From a bacterium (GTDB lineage Bacteria; Chloroflexota; Dormibacteria; Dormibacterales; Dormibacteraceae), in the NCBI GenBank assembly GCA_004299235.1, contig SCQL01000033.1, positions 1-64,000 of the forward strand: 64,000 nucleotides of DNA, in the 5' to 3' direction. This document shows positions 56,338 through 64,000 of this stretch, piece after piece. The translations under genes and the position numbers were made by a program. Each line of letters opens with the position of its first letter. Position 1 is the stretch's first letter. The notes beneath the pieces were generated by a model. The model saw only the letters and a program-made list of their open reading frames with translations. It was not told where the DNA came from and made no database searches.

Positions 56338-56607
56338 TCAGCGGCTCGATGCTGGCACCGAGTTGGTCAGGATGTTGACCAGCGAGCCGGCGACCTCGAC
56401 GCCGATCGTCCCCACGACGATGCGCTGAATCCACTGCTTGGCGGCCAGCGCCGACTTCGACTCCGCCGCGGTGATCTTCCAGATGAAGGCGAATATGAAG
56501 GCCAGGATCCCGATCGATCCGACCAGCGCCTGGCCGATGTTGATCCAGGTGTTGATCAGATCCTTGAGCTTCGAGATATCCGGATCCGCGGCTGCCAAGA
56601 ATTCCAT
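56338..56607 (-). CDS. VirB2/TrbC-like pilin protein
   Basis: The 89-residue protein has two membrane helices (IGQALVGSIGILAFIFAFIWKI, and WIQRIVVGTIGVEVAGSLVNIL) separated by a short basic loop (TAAESKSALAAKQ), the plan of VirB2/TrbC pilins. It starts at ATG 56607 with AGGAGG 7 nt upstream, one of the strongest ribosome-binding sites in the window. It leads a three-gene operon with the VirB6-like and LytM proteins. No obvious signal peptide is visible, which differs from most VirB2 proteins. Confidence 0.75.
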   Translation of the reverse strand: MEFLAAADPDISKLKDLINTWINIGQALVGSIGILAFIFAFIWKITAAESKSALAAKQWIQRIVVGTIGVEVAGSLVNILTNSVPASSR

Positions 56608-56711
56608 GTCAGGCCTCCTGCGCGTTTCTTCGCAGGCTACGTTCGGCCCGGTCCCACGGGAACCCCGCCTGTTAAGCCGTCCAGGTCGTGGAGCCAAGGG
56701 CAGCCGTGGCC

Positions 56712-56717
56712 TAACCT
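56712..56717 (+). promoter_or_regulatory. -10 hexamer TAACCT of a leaderless promoter
   Basis: TAACCT is followed by 6 nt and GTG 56724, the start of the LigD ligase gene. No Shine-Dalgarno sequence is present. Confidence 0.5.
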
Positions 56718-56723
56718 ACCTTC

Positions 56724-58154
56724 GTGGCTCGGAAGCTCGCCGAGTACGAAGCCAAGAGAGATTTCCAACGCACGCCCGAACCCGGCGCCAGGGTGCCGCG
56801 CCAAGGCGCCAGGGCGCCGCGGTTCGTCGTCCAGGAGCACCACGCTCGGCGCCTGCACTGGGACTTCCGCCTGGAACGCGACGGCGTGCTCGTCTCATGG
56901 GCGGTGCCGAAGGGCATCCCGCCCGATCCGAAGAAGAATCATCTGGCGGTTCACGTCGAGGATCATCCCCTCGACTACATCGACTTCGCCGGTCAGATCC
57001 CGGCCGGCAACTACGGGGCGGGCCAGGTCTCGATCTGGGACCACGGCACCTACGACACCGAGAAGTGGTCGGATCGCGAGGTGATGGTCACCCTGCGCGG
57101 CGAGCGGCTGAACGGACGCTACGTGCTCTTCCAGACCGGCGGCGACAACTGGATGATCCACCGGATGGACCCGCCCCAGGATCCCGACCGCCAGCCGATG
57201 CCCGAGCGCATCGAACCCATGATGGCCAAGCTCAGCTCGGCCCTACCCTCGCCGGACGCGGGCTGGGGGTTCGAGTTCAAGTGGGACGGCATTCGCGCGC
57301 TGGCGCACGTCGAAGGCGGGCGCGTGAGGCTCATCAGCCGCAGCGGCGAGGACGTCACGGCCCGCTATCCGGAGGTGCACCCCATGGGCCGTGCGCTCGG
57401 ATCGCGTGAGGTGATCCTCGACGGCGAGGTCGTCGCCCTCGACGAAAGGGGACGGCCGAGCTTCGAGGAGATCCAGCAGCGCATGGGCCTCAGCTCGGAG
57501 CCGGAGGTCCGCCGCAAGATGAAGCTCGTGCCGGTGACGTACATGATCTTCGACCTGCTGTGGCGGGACGGCCATTCCCTGCTGGCGACGCCCTACGACG
57601 AGCGCCGCCGCCTGCTCGCGCGGCTCGAGCTGAGCGGTGCATCTTGGCAGACGCCACCGTTCGAAAGGGGCGGCGGCCGGGCGATGCTCGATGCCAGCGC
57701 CAAGGCGGGGCTCGAAGGCGTGATGGCGAAGCGGCTCGACTCGCGCTACGAGCCCGGGCGGCGAGGCGGCGCCTGGCTGAAGATCAAGAACCGCGGCCGT
57801 CAGGAGCTGGTGATCGGAGGCTGGCTGGAAGGCGAGGGCAAGCGCCGCGGACACCCGGGCGCTCTGCTCGTCGGCCATTACGACCACGGCAAGCTGGTCT
57901 ATGCCGGCAAGGTGGGCACCGGGTTCACGGATGCGATGCTGGACAGGTTGCACGACCTTTTGCAGCCGCTGGCCCAGGACTCCAGCCCGTTCGAGGTCGG
58001 TTCACCGCCCCGGGCCGCCAATTTCGTCAAGCCCAGGCTCGTGGCCGAGTTCGAGTTCGTGGAGTGGACGCGGTCCGGCCAGCTGCGAGCGCCGTCGTTC
58101 AAAGGCCTGCGCACCGACAAGCCCGCACGCGAGGTCGTACGCGAAGGTGGCTAA
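56724..58154 (+). CDS. ligD: LigD-type ATP-dependent DNA ligase with 3'-phosphoesterase domain
   Basis: The 476-residue protein combines two domains of bacterial NHEJ LigD. Residues about 30-155 are the 3'-phosphoesterase domain (FVVQEHHARRLHWDFRLERDGVLVSWAVPKG, HLAVHVEDHPLDY, IPAGNYGAG). Residues about 165-470 are the ATP-dependent ligase with the nucleotidyl-lysine in FEFKWDGIRALAHV and later motif LILDGEVVALDERG-like sequence. It seals DNA ends after break repair. GTG 56724 follows TAACCT by 6 nt. The polymerase domain is a separate overlapping gene. No Ku gene is in the window. Confidence 0.93.
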   Translation: MARKLAEYEAKRDFQRTPEPGARVPRQGARAPRFVVQEHHARRLHWDFRLERDGVLVSWAVPKGIPPDPKKNHLAVHVEDHPLDYIDFAGQIPAGNYGAGQVSIWDHGTYDTEKWSDREVMVTLRGERLNGRYVLFQTGGDNWMIHRMDPPQDPDRQPMPERIEPMMAKLSSALPSPDAGWGFEFKWDGIRALAHVEGGRVRLISRSGEDVTARYPEVHPMGRALGSREVILDGEVVALDERGRPSFEEIQQRMGLSSEPEVRRKMKLVPVTYMIFDLLWRDGHSLLATPYDERRRLLARLELSGASWQTPPFERGGGRAMLDASAKAGLEGVMAKRLDSRYEPGRRGGAWLKIKNRGRQELVIGGWLEGEGKRRGHPGALLVGHYDHGKLVYAGKVGTGFTDAMLDRLHDLLQPLAQDSSPFEVGSPPRAANFVKPRLVAEFEFVEWTRSGQLRAPSFKGLRTDKPAREVVREGG

Positions 58155-59151
58155 GGAGACCTCTGTCGAAGTCCAGATCGACGGCCGCACGCTCAAGCTC
58201 ACCAACCTGGAGAAGGTCCTGTACCCGGAGGTCGGGTTCACCAAGGCCCAGGTGATCGACTACTACACGCGCATGGCTCCGGTCATCCTGCCTCACACGC
58301 GCGACCACCCGCTGACCCTCAAGCGGTATCCCAACGGGGTCGACGCGGAGTTCTTCTACGAGAAGAACTGCCCCAAGCACCGGCCGCCGTGGGTGCAGAC
58401 CGCAACCGTGTGGAGCGGCGGCAACAACCGCGACATGTACTACTGCCTGGCGCAGGACCTGCCCACGCTCGTCTGGCTGGGCAACCTGGCGACGCTGGAG
58501 TTCCACACCTCGCTCTCCCGCGCCGACGACCTGCCCCAGCCACGGACTCTCGTCTTCGACCTCGACCCCGGGCCGCCCGCGACCATCGTCGAGTGCTGCC
58601 GTGTCGGGTTTATGGTGCGCGACCTCTTCGCCGAGCACGGCCTCGAGTGCTGCGCCAAGACCTCGGGCTCGAAGGGCCTGCAGCTCTATGTGCCGCTCAA
58701 CACCAAGGTCTCGTACGTCGAGACCAAGGTCGTCTCGAAGGGCCTCGCCCAGCACTTCGAGGAGCGGCATCCCGACAAGGTCGTGCACAAGCAGCTGAAG
58801 GAGCTGCGCACGGGCCGCGTGCTCATCGATTGGAGCCAGAACGACCAGTACAAGACGACCGTCAACGTCTACTCCCTGCGCGCGCGGGCGAGGCCCACCG
58901 TTTCAACGCCCGTGACGTGGGCGGAGGTGGAGGAGTGCGCCAGGGCCGGCGACCCGAGCCTTCTGGTTTTCGACTCCGAGCAGGTGCTCGCACGCGTCGC
59001 CAGGCATGGCGATCTCTTCGAGCCGGTGCTCAGCAAGAAGCAGAAGCTGCCGAAGTCGCTGGTCGAAGCCATGGGCGGAGCGACCGCGCTGGAGAAGATG
59101 GCGAACCGCCGTCGGGGCACCGGGCGATTCCCCAATCCGGCTGACGGGTGA
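58147..59151 (+). CDS. LigD primase-polymerase domain protein
   Basis: The 334-residue protein is the stand-alone polymerase domain of LigD: LKLTNLEKVLYPEVGFTKAQVIDYYTRMAPVILPHTRDHPLTLKRYPNG, NLATLEFHTSLSRADDLPQPRTLVFDLDPGPPA (catalytic Asp pair DLD), TSGSKGLQLYVPL and VLIDWSQNDQYKTTVNVYSLRARARPTVSTPVTW. It fills gaps and adds ribonucleotides at breaks. GTG 58147 overlaps the ligase gene by 8 bp and the next gene overlaps it by 4 bp, so ligase, polymerase and NDH-2 are one operon. Confidence 0.94.
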   Translation: MAKETSVEVQIDGRTLKLTNLEKVLYPEVGFTKAQVIDYYTRMAPVILPHTRDHPLTLKRYPNGVDAEFFYEKNCPKHRPPWVQTATVWSGGNNRDMYYCLAQDLPTLVWLGNLATLEFHTSLSRADDLPQPRTLVFDLDPGPPATIVECCRVGFMVRDLFAEHGLECCAKTSGSKGLQLYVPLNTKVSYVETKVVSKGLAQHFEERHPDKVVHKQLKELRTGRVLIDWSQNDQYKTTVNVYSLRARARPTVSTPVTWAEVEECARAGDPSLLVFDSEQVLARVARHGDLFEPVLSKKQKLPKSLVEAMGGATALEKMANRRRGTGRFPNPADG

Positions 59152-60416
59152 CCCGGCCGCGGGTCGTCATCGCCGGCGCCGGGTTTGGAGGCCTCACGTG
59201 CGCGCGCGCCCTGAAGAGAGCCCCGGTGGATGTTCTGCTCGTGGATCGCAACAACTACCACCTCTTCACTCCGCTCCTGTACCAGGTCGCCTCGGCGCTT
59301 CTCGACCCAGGCGAGATCGCGCGGCCGGTCCGCGAGCTGATCCGCCCGCTGTCGAACGTCGAGTTCAGGCAGGCGGAGGTGAGCGGAGCCGACCTGCAAC
59401 AGCGTCGATTGCTGACCGACCACGGACCGATTCCCTACGACTATCTGGTCCTGGCCACCGGCAGCCAGAGCGATTACTTCGGCAACGAGTCGCTGGCGCG
59501 CCACGCGTTCGGGCTCAAACGGCTGGACGAAGGGCTGGCGCTGCGCAATCGCATCCTGGGTCAGCTCGAAGCCTCACGCTGGGCGACCGATCGGGAGCAG
59601 CGCCACGCGCTGCTCACATTTGCCGTCATCGGCGGCGGCCCGACCGGCGTCGAGCTGGCGGGCGCGCTCTCCGAGCTCATCCGCCTGGTGCTCCGCAAGG
59701 ACTACCGCGACCTCGACCTCGGCGAGGTCCGCGTCCTCCTGCTCGAGGCGGCCGGCTCCCTGCTGGCGGGCTTCGTGCCCAAGCTGCGCGAGGCCGCGCG
59801 CCAATCCCTGGAGAAAAAGGCCGTCGAAGTGATGTTCGGGGCCAAGGTCGAGGCGGTGACCGCGAACACCATCCGCCTGGCCGGCGGACGGGAGATCGCC
59901 GCCGGCACCGTCGTTTGGACGGCCGGGGTCAGGGCGTCCGCCGTCGGCCGGGCGATCGGGGTGGAGGTCGGCCGCCAGGCCCGGATCAAAGTCGACCCCA
60001 GCCTGCAGGTGCCAGGGCACCCGCTGGTGTTCGCGATCGGCGACCTGGCCGCGGCGACCGACCGTGGCGAGCCGCTGCCGATGCTCATCCCGGTGGCGAT
60101 GCAGGAGGGGCGGCAGGTGGCGGCCACGATCTGGGACCTGGCGCGCAATGGTGGAGTGAGGGCGTTCGTCTACCGGGATCCCGGGATCATGGCGACCATC
60201 GGGCGCAACTCCGCCGTCGCCGAGTTCGGGCCGGTTCACCTGTCCGGGTTCTTCGGCTGGCTGATGTGGCTGGCGGTGCATCTGGTCAACGTGATCAGCT
60301 TCCGCAGCCGCATCCTGGTCCTGGTCAACTGGGCGTGGGACTACCTCTTCTACGACCGGCCGATCCGGCTCATCGTGCGCGCCGGCAGCGACCGGCTCGA
60401 TCGCGAAGGGCACTGA
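59148..60416 (+). CDS. ndh: Type II NADH dehydrogenase (NDH-2)
   Basis: The 422-residue membrane-associated flavoprotein oxidises NADH and reduces quinone without pumping protons. It has the FAD site VVIAGAGFGGLTCARALK, LVLATGSQSDYFG, the NAD site FAVIGGGPTGVELAGALSEL, and VFAIGDLAAATDRG, and ends in hydrophobic stretches (FFGWLMWLAVHLVNVISF). Its start overlaps the polymerase gene by 4 bp. Operon linkage of a respiratory enzyme to break-repair genes is unexplained. Confidence 0.92.
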   Translation: MTRPRVVIAGAGFGGLTCARALKRAPVDVLLVDRNNYHLFTPLLYQVASALLDPGEIARPVRELIRPLSNVEFRQAEVSGADLQQRRLLTDHGPIPYDYLVLATGSQSDYFGNESLARHAFGLKRLDEGLALRNRILGQLEASRWATDREQRHALLTFAVIGGGPTGVELAGALSELIRLVLRKDYRDLDLGEVRVLLLEAAGSLLAGFVPKLREAARQSLEKKAVEVMFGAKVEAVTANTIRLAGGREIAAGTVVWTAGVRASAVGRAIGVEVGRQARIKVDPSLQVPGHPLVFAIGDLAAATDRGEPLPMLIPVAMQEGRQVAATIWDLARNGGVRAFVYRDPGIMATIGRNSAVAEFGPVHLSGFFGWLMWLAVHLVNVISFRSRILVLVNWAWDYLFYDRPIRLIVRAGSDRLDREGH

Positions 60417-60447
60417 CCCAGGGGATACTGTTGCGCGTGGCGGTTCC

Positions 60448-61140
60448 ATGAACGGGCGCACGTCCCTGCTGGCGGGCGTGACGCTCCTGATGCTCGCTTC
60501 ATGTGGCGGCGGGCTGCAGCCCGTGGATCCGGCCACGGCGCTTCGCCAGGGGGCGGGGGCGATGGCCGAGCTGAAGACGGTGAAGGCGGACCTGCTGTTC
60601 ACCAGGAGCGCGATCTCGTTCCAGGGCTTCACGCTCGTGCATGCCAAGGCGTCGGTGCGCCTGCCGGGCGATAGCGACACGGTCTACACCGTCAGGCAGC
60701 AGGACCTTTCGATCGGCATCGAGGTGGTCATCTCGGGCGGGCACTCTTACCTCAAGCTGCCTTTTTCCACGTTCCAGGAGGTGACCGGAGCCGGCGCCAA
60801 CGCGATCCCGGACGTGGCGAAGCTGTTCGATTCGGCGACCGGGCTCCCCGCCGTCATCCCCGCCGGCCGCCACCCCAAATACATCGCGGTCGACAAGGCG
60901 GACGGGGTGGACTCGCACAAGGTCGAGGCCACCTACAGCCCGGACCAGGTGCACGGCATGCTGCCGCAGCTGACGTCATCGGGAGACGTGGACGCCGTCA
61001 TCTGGGTGGGCGGCTCGGACCATCTCATCCGCAGGGCCATCCTCAGCGGGCCATTCGGCGACCACGGCGCCGCCAGCTCGGTGGAGGTCGACCTGAGCGG
61101 GTTCAACGCGGCCGTGAGCATTACCTCACCCTCGCCCTAG
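60448..61140 (+). CDS. LprG/LppX-family lipoprotein
   Basis: The 230-residue protein has a lipoprotein signal (LLAGVTLLMLASC) and a mature part with the half-barrel LppX_LprAFG pattern: VDPATALRQGAGAMAELKTVKADLLFTRS, FSTFQEVTGAGANAIPDVAKLF and HKVEATYSPDQVHGMLPQL, IWVGGSDHLIRRAILSGPF. LprG-type proteins bind triacylated lipids and move them to the cell surface. It is followed with a 1-bp overlap by an MFS transporter, the same pairing as lprG-Rv1410c in Mycobacterium, which supports a lipid-export role. Confidence 0.85.
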   Translation: MNGRTSLLAGVTLLMLASCGGGLQPVDPATALRQGAGAMAELKTVKADLLFTRSAISFQGFTLVHAKASVRLPGDSDTVYTVRQQDLSIGIEVVISGGHSYLKLPFSTFQEVTGAGANAIPDVAKLFDSATGLPAVIPAGRHPKYIAVDKADGVDSHKVEATYSPDQVHGMLPQLTSSGDVDAVIWVGGSDHLIRRAILSGPFGDHGAASSVEVDLSGFNAAVSITSPSP

Positions 61141-62693
61141 TGACCGGCGGATTCACGCGGCTCGCGCGGCACGCCTTGGCCAACGGCGGCCGCGGCGCGC
61201 CGAGACCCCTCTTGCTGGGCCTCGCCGGCGCCGGGCTTTGCGTCGGCGCCCTCGACGCCTACGTGGTCGTGACCCTCCTGCCGGCGATGATCACCGACGT
61301 CGGCTTGACCATCGACCGCTTCGAGCAGGCGACGCCCGTCGTGACGGGGTTTCTCGGCGGTTACGTGGTCGCCATGCCGCTCCTGGGCGCCTACTCGGAC
61401 GCGCACGGGCGCGCCCCGGTCTACGCACTGTGCATGGCGGCGTTCGCGGCGGGCTCGGCGGTGACCGCGATGTCCGGCATCTGGGGGTTTGCCGGCCTGC
61501 CCTGGCTCGTCGCCGGCCGCCTCTTGCAGGGGCTCGGGGGCGGCGGGCTCGTGCCGCTGTCGCTGGCGCTGGCCGCCGACCTGTATCGCGATGGCGCACG
61601 AACCGTCGCCCTCGGCTCGGTGGCGGCGCTGCAAGAGGCGGGGAGCGTGTTCGGCCCGCTGTACGGGGCGACGCTCGCCGCGGCGGCCGCGGCTCTCGGT
61701 GGCTGGCGCTTCGTCTTCTGGCTCAACCTGCCGCTGGCCGCCATCTGCGCCGCCGCTGTGGTGCTCGCGAGCCGCCGGCCGGCCGAACCAACCGACCGCC
61801 GGGAGTCCTCGGTGGACTGGGTGAGCGCGGCGCTGCTCGGGCTCGGGCTCGGCCTGCTGGTCGTCGCGCTGTATCCCGACGACCCCGATCACCGCGCCAC
61901 CAGCGGCCTGTTCTTCCCCGCCGGCGGCCTGAGCCTGGTCGTGCTCGGGCTTTACGGCCGGCGCCAGATCCGGCGGCTCGAGCCGCTCATCCCTCGCGAG
62001 CTGATGCGCAGCCGTCGCTTCATCGGCGCGAGTGTCGCCAACCTCCTGATCGGCGCCGCGCTGATGGTGGCGCTGGTTGACGTACCCGTTCTGGGCCGCC
62101 TGGTTTTCAGCCTGGACCAGCTCGGCTCCGGGCTGCTGCTCACTCAGTTCCTGGTCGGAATCCCGCTGGGAGCGGTGATCGGCGGTCTGCTCGCGGTACG
62201 GGGCGGCGCCCGCATCACGGCGGTGTCCGGCATGCTCCTTTCGGCTGCCGCCTTCCTCCAGATGTCCGGCTGGCACGCGAACGAGCTGACGCTGCACCTG
62301 GGAGGGGTGCGCCAGGTCGACATCGCCCTGGGAGCCTGCGGGCTGGGCTTCGGAATGGTCATCGCGCCCCTGACCGCCGCCGTGCTGGAGGTCACCAGGG
62401 TGCGGAGTCACGGGGTGGCGACGAGCCTGGTGGTGCTGGCGCGCACGATGGGAATGCTCGTCGGGCTCTCGGCCCTGACGGCGTTCGGTCTCTACCGCTT
62501 CCATCAGATCTTCGGCACGCCGGTCCTCACCGACCCCGACCTGCGCGCCCGGGTCGACCACCTCTCCAGGCTGGTCGCGGCCGCTTTTCTCCAGGAATAC
62601 CGCGAGATCTTCAGCATCGCGGCCGGGTTGTGCGCGCTGGCCGCCCTGACGGCCGTCGCCTCCATGGGGCGCCGCCGCACCGCTTCCGGCTGA
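61140..62693 (+). CDS. MFS transporter (Rv1410c/P55-like, 14 helices)
   Basis: The 517-residue protein is an MFS exporter with about 14 predicted helices, including LLLGLAGAGLCVGALDAYVVVTLLPAMI, the motif A loop GAYSDAHGRAPVYALCMAAF and motif C-like LGSVAALQEAGSVFGPLYGATL. It follows the LprG-like lipoprotein gene directly. In mycobacteria the homologous pair exports triacylglycerols and affects drug tolerance; a similar role is inferred here. Confidence 0.9.
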   Translation: MTGGFTRLARHALANGGRGAPRPLLLGLAGAGLCVGALDAYVVVTLLPAMITDVGLTIDRFEQATPVVTGFLGGYVVAMPLLGAYSDAHGRAPVYALCMAAFAAGSAVTAMSGIWGFAGLPWLVAGRLLQGLGGGGLVPLSLALAADLYRDGARTVALGSVAALQEAGSVFGPLYGATLAAAAAALGGWRFVFWLNLPLAAICAAAVVLASRRPAEPTDRRESSVDWVSAALLGLGLGLLVVALYPDDPDHRATSGLFFPAGGLSLVVLGLYGRRQIRRLEPLIPRELMRSRRFIGASVANLLIGAALMVALVDVPVLGRLVFSLDQLGSGLLLTQFLVGIPLGAVIGGLLAVRGGARITAVSGMLLSAAAFLQMSGWHANELTLHLGGVRQVDIALGACGLGFGMVIAPLTAAVLEVTRVRSHGVATSLVVLARTMGMLVGLSALTAFGLYRFHQIFGTPVLTDPDLRARVDHLSRLVAAAFLQEYREIFSIAAGLCALAALTAVASMGRRRTASG

Positions 62694-62696
62694 CGC

Positions 62697-63536
62697 TCAG
62701 CGCTTGCGCGCCACGGCCAGCAGATATGAGTGGTGATAGCGGAAGGCGTCGTCCGGGTCACCCAGGCTCGCCATCGCGGATTCCACCTCCGCCTCCAGCT
62801 CGCTCCGGTAGCGCGGGCCGAGGGCATGGATCAGGGTGTACGGCAGCGGTCCCGCACCGGCCATCAGATCGGTCCACTCGCGTGCGTCGCGCGTCCGGCC
62901 GCCGGTGACCATCTCCGTGACTCTGGTCACCTCGAACCCGGCGGCTTCCAGGAGCTGCGGCAGCGTGTCCGGCTCGCCCAGGCGCGCGCGCTCGGAGCTG
63001 TATCGCGGCAGTCTCAGGTAGTGACGCCTGGCCAGGGGCGCCAGGCCCTGGAAGAAGAGGTCCTGCGCCCGGGTGCTCAGGCTGCGACGCTGATTCGAGA
63101 CCGCGAGCCGGCCGCCCGGCCGCAGGACCCGGTGCGCCTCGGCCAGCGCGTCGGTGGGATCGGCCAGGTAGGCGAGGGCCTCCCCCATGGTCACGAGGTC
63201 GAATGTCTGGGGCTTGAACACGAGGCGCTCGGCAGCCATGCCCAGGAACTGCAGGTTCTGGCCCGCCTTCGAGCGAGCGATCGACAGCATCCGGTCGGAG
63301 AGGTCGATGCCGATCACCGTCCCGGGACTGACCTGGGGCGCCACCAGGTGGGCGACGAGCCCCGTCCCTGAGCCGACGTCGAGGACGTGCTCTCCGCGCG
63401 CCGGCGCGGCAAGTTCTGTCAACCTGGCCGCGACTCGAGCGTGCTGGCCCCCGGCCCAGCGGTCATAGACCGGAGCGATCCGATCAAAGAAATCGACCAG
63501 GTGGTCGATCATCTCGTCCGATGCATCCGGGTCCAT
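62697..63536 (-). CDS. UbiE/COQ5-like SAM-dependent methyltransferase
   Basis: The 279-residue protein has VDFFDRIAPVYDRWAGG, motif I VLDVGSGTGLVAHLVAP, motif II IGIDLSDRMLSIAR, FDLVTMGEALAYL and HRVLRPGGRLAVSNQ, matching the UbiE/methyltransferase-11 group. These act on quinones, lipids or small aromatics; the substrate is unknown. Its stop is 4 bp after the MFS gene stop in convergent orientation. It is divergent from the bactofilin gene. Confidence 0.88.
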   Translation of the reverse strand: MDPDASDEMIDHLVDFFDRIAPVYDRWAGGQHARVAARLTELAAPARGEHVLDVGSGTGLVAHLVAPQVSPGTVIGIDLSDRMLSIARSKAGQNLQFLGMAAERLVFKPQTFDLVTMGEALAYLADPTDALAEAHRVLRPGGRLAVSNQRRSLSTRAQDLFFQGLAPLARRHYLRLPRYSSERARLGEPDTLPQLLEAAGFEVTRVTEMVTGGRTRDAREWTDLMAGAGPLPYTLIHALGPRYRSELEAEVESAMASLGDPDDAFRYHHSYLLAVARKR

Positions 63537-63745
63537 CAGGGCCGTGGTCGCTCTCCAAAAACCTAGATTCCGGGGGCCCTCCGACCCCGATCCTCAACCG
63601 ACTGCCATGTCCGAGGACACCCTGTTACGATGCTAGCTCGCTCGATTCAAGGCTCTGGTGCCGCACCTGGAGCGCAAGTCCGCTCCGCCGTCAGAGTTGA
63701 GTACAGAGTATGGAAGGCTCGATCACCGCAGTGGAGGATTCCCAC

Positions 63746-64000
63746 ATGGCCCAAGCTGAAAAGTCCGCGACCCATTCGTCCGGGGCGGCTCAGGACGGCG
63801 GCACCAACGTCGTCAACCTCGGTCCCCGCGACAGCCTGCACGGACGTCTGGAGATCCAGGGCGACCTCAAGATCCAGGGCAATGTCGAGGGCGAGCTCAA
63901 AGCCAGCGGCGATGTGACCGTGGACTCGACGGCGGCCATCCAGGCGTCGATCGAGGGCTCAAACGTCAGCGTGAGGGGCCAGGTCACCGGCAACGTCACG
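63746..64000 (+). CDS. Bactofilin-like polymer-forming protein (partial)
   Basis: The first 85 residues are inside the window; the gene continues past 64000. After a short disordered N-terminus comes the bactofilin beta-helix: LHGRLEIQGDLKIQGNVEGELKASGDVTVDSTAAIQ and VSVRGQVTGNVT, with the Gly-rich short repeats typical of the family. Bactofilins form filaments that scaffold cell-wall or shape machinery. GGAGG lies 8 nt before ATG 63746. Too short to be certain of the full domain layout. Confidence 0.88.
   Translation, partial: MAQAEKSATHSSGAAQDGGTNVVNLGPRDSLHGRLEIQGDLKIQGNVEGELKASGDVTVDSTAAIQASIEGSNVSVRGQVTGNVT

Noticed and set aside
56724-59151. Frameshifted single ligD gene
   Set aside because: The overlap is the common GTG-in-frame-shifted start of a separate polymerase gene, both parts have complete domains and plausible start codons, so a split gene pair is simpler than a broken fusion.
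1-64000. CRISPR array or prophage
   Set aside because: No regularly spaced identical repeats of 23-40 bp with unique spacers, no integrase, terminase, capsid or cas genes were seen.

Overview
This 64 kb window is chromosomal DNA of a very GC-rich free-living bacterium, gene-dense and mostly housekeeping. The gene set fits a deep-branching monoderm lineage near Actinomycetota/Chloroflexota such as Candidatus Dormibacterota: a UPF0182 membrane protein, a double-length ThyX, an LprG-type lipoprotein next to a 14-helix MFS transporter, split LigD proteins, many ECF sigma factors and many GTG/TTG starts. This placement is an inference; there is no rRNA in the window to settle it. A striking genome-wide trait is a TAnnnT hexamer 6-9 nt before many start codons with no Shine-Dalgarno sequence, which points to common leaderless transcription.

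Layout. 1-400: repeats that may be an insertion-sequence end, then tRNA-Ile(GAU) and tRNA-Trp(CCA). 458-2423: a putative nucleotide-modification (Nmad3-like) protein, an ApaH/PPP-like phosphatase and a hypoxanthine phosphoribosyltransferase. 2420-6495: two divergent ECF sigma operons, one ending in an O6-alkylguanine methyltransferase fused to an Ada zinc domain. 6470-13700: 5'-3' exonuclease with a hidden small Cys protein, a duplicated lipoprotein, a class III aminotransferase, an acetyltransferase, an orphan amino-acid-binding lipoprotein, and a rhodanese-DUF4395-thioredoxin operon. 13927-22781: a DapF homologue lacking both catalytic cysteines, a HAD hydrolase, AIM24 protein, greA-pepP-fur operon, an ECF sigma/anti-sigma/DUF488 operon and a glycerophosphodiesterase. 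22893-29677: an AAA+ ATPase, DinB-like and EVE-domain proteins, another ECF sigma/anti-sigma pair, and an ABC exporter.

29679-39195: asparaginase, a ThDP enzyme and glutamate dehydrogenase in one overlapping operon, a small Glu-Arg-Arg-rich protein, ThyX, then methyltransferase, acetyltransferase, FAD oxidoreductase and epimerase. 39233-52359: UPF0182, Pcm, a nuclease-like/HPRT fusion, thiolase, Mpg glycosylase, a GGDEF cyclase, aldolase, a metallo-beta-lactamase-fold protein with a lost start codon, small conserved genes and UppP. 52356-64000: a UDP-galactopyranose-mutase-like flavoprotein, SSB, a compact VirB2/VirB6/LytM peptidase operon, LigD ligase and polymerase proteins with NDH-2, the LprG-MFS pair, a UbiE-like methyltransferase and the start of a bactofilin.

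The most promising candidates for undescribed biology are the VirB2-VirB6-LytM operon beside ssb, the ECF sigma factor translationally coupled to an Ogt-Ada fusion, the nuclease-like HPRT fusion, the Nmad3/phosphatase/HPRT cluster and the cysteine-less DapF homologue. No CRISPR array, complete transposon, prophage or rRNA operon is visible.
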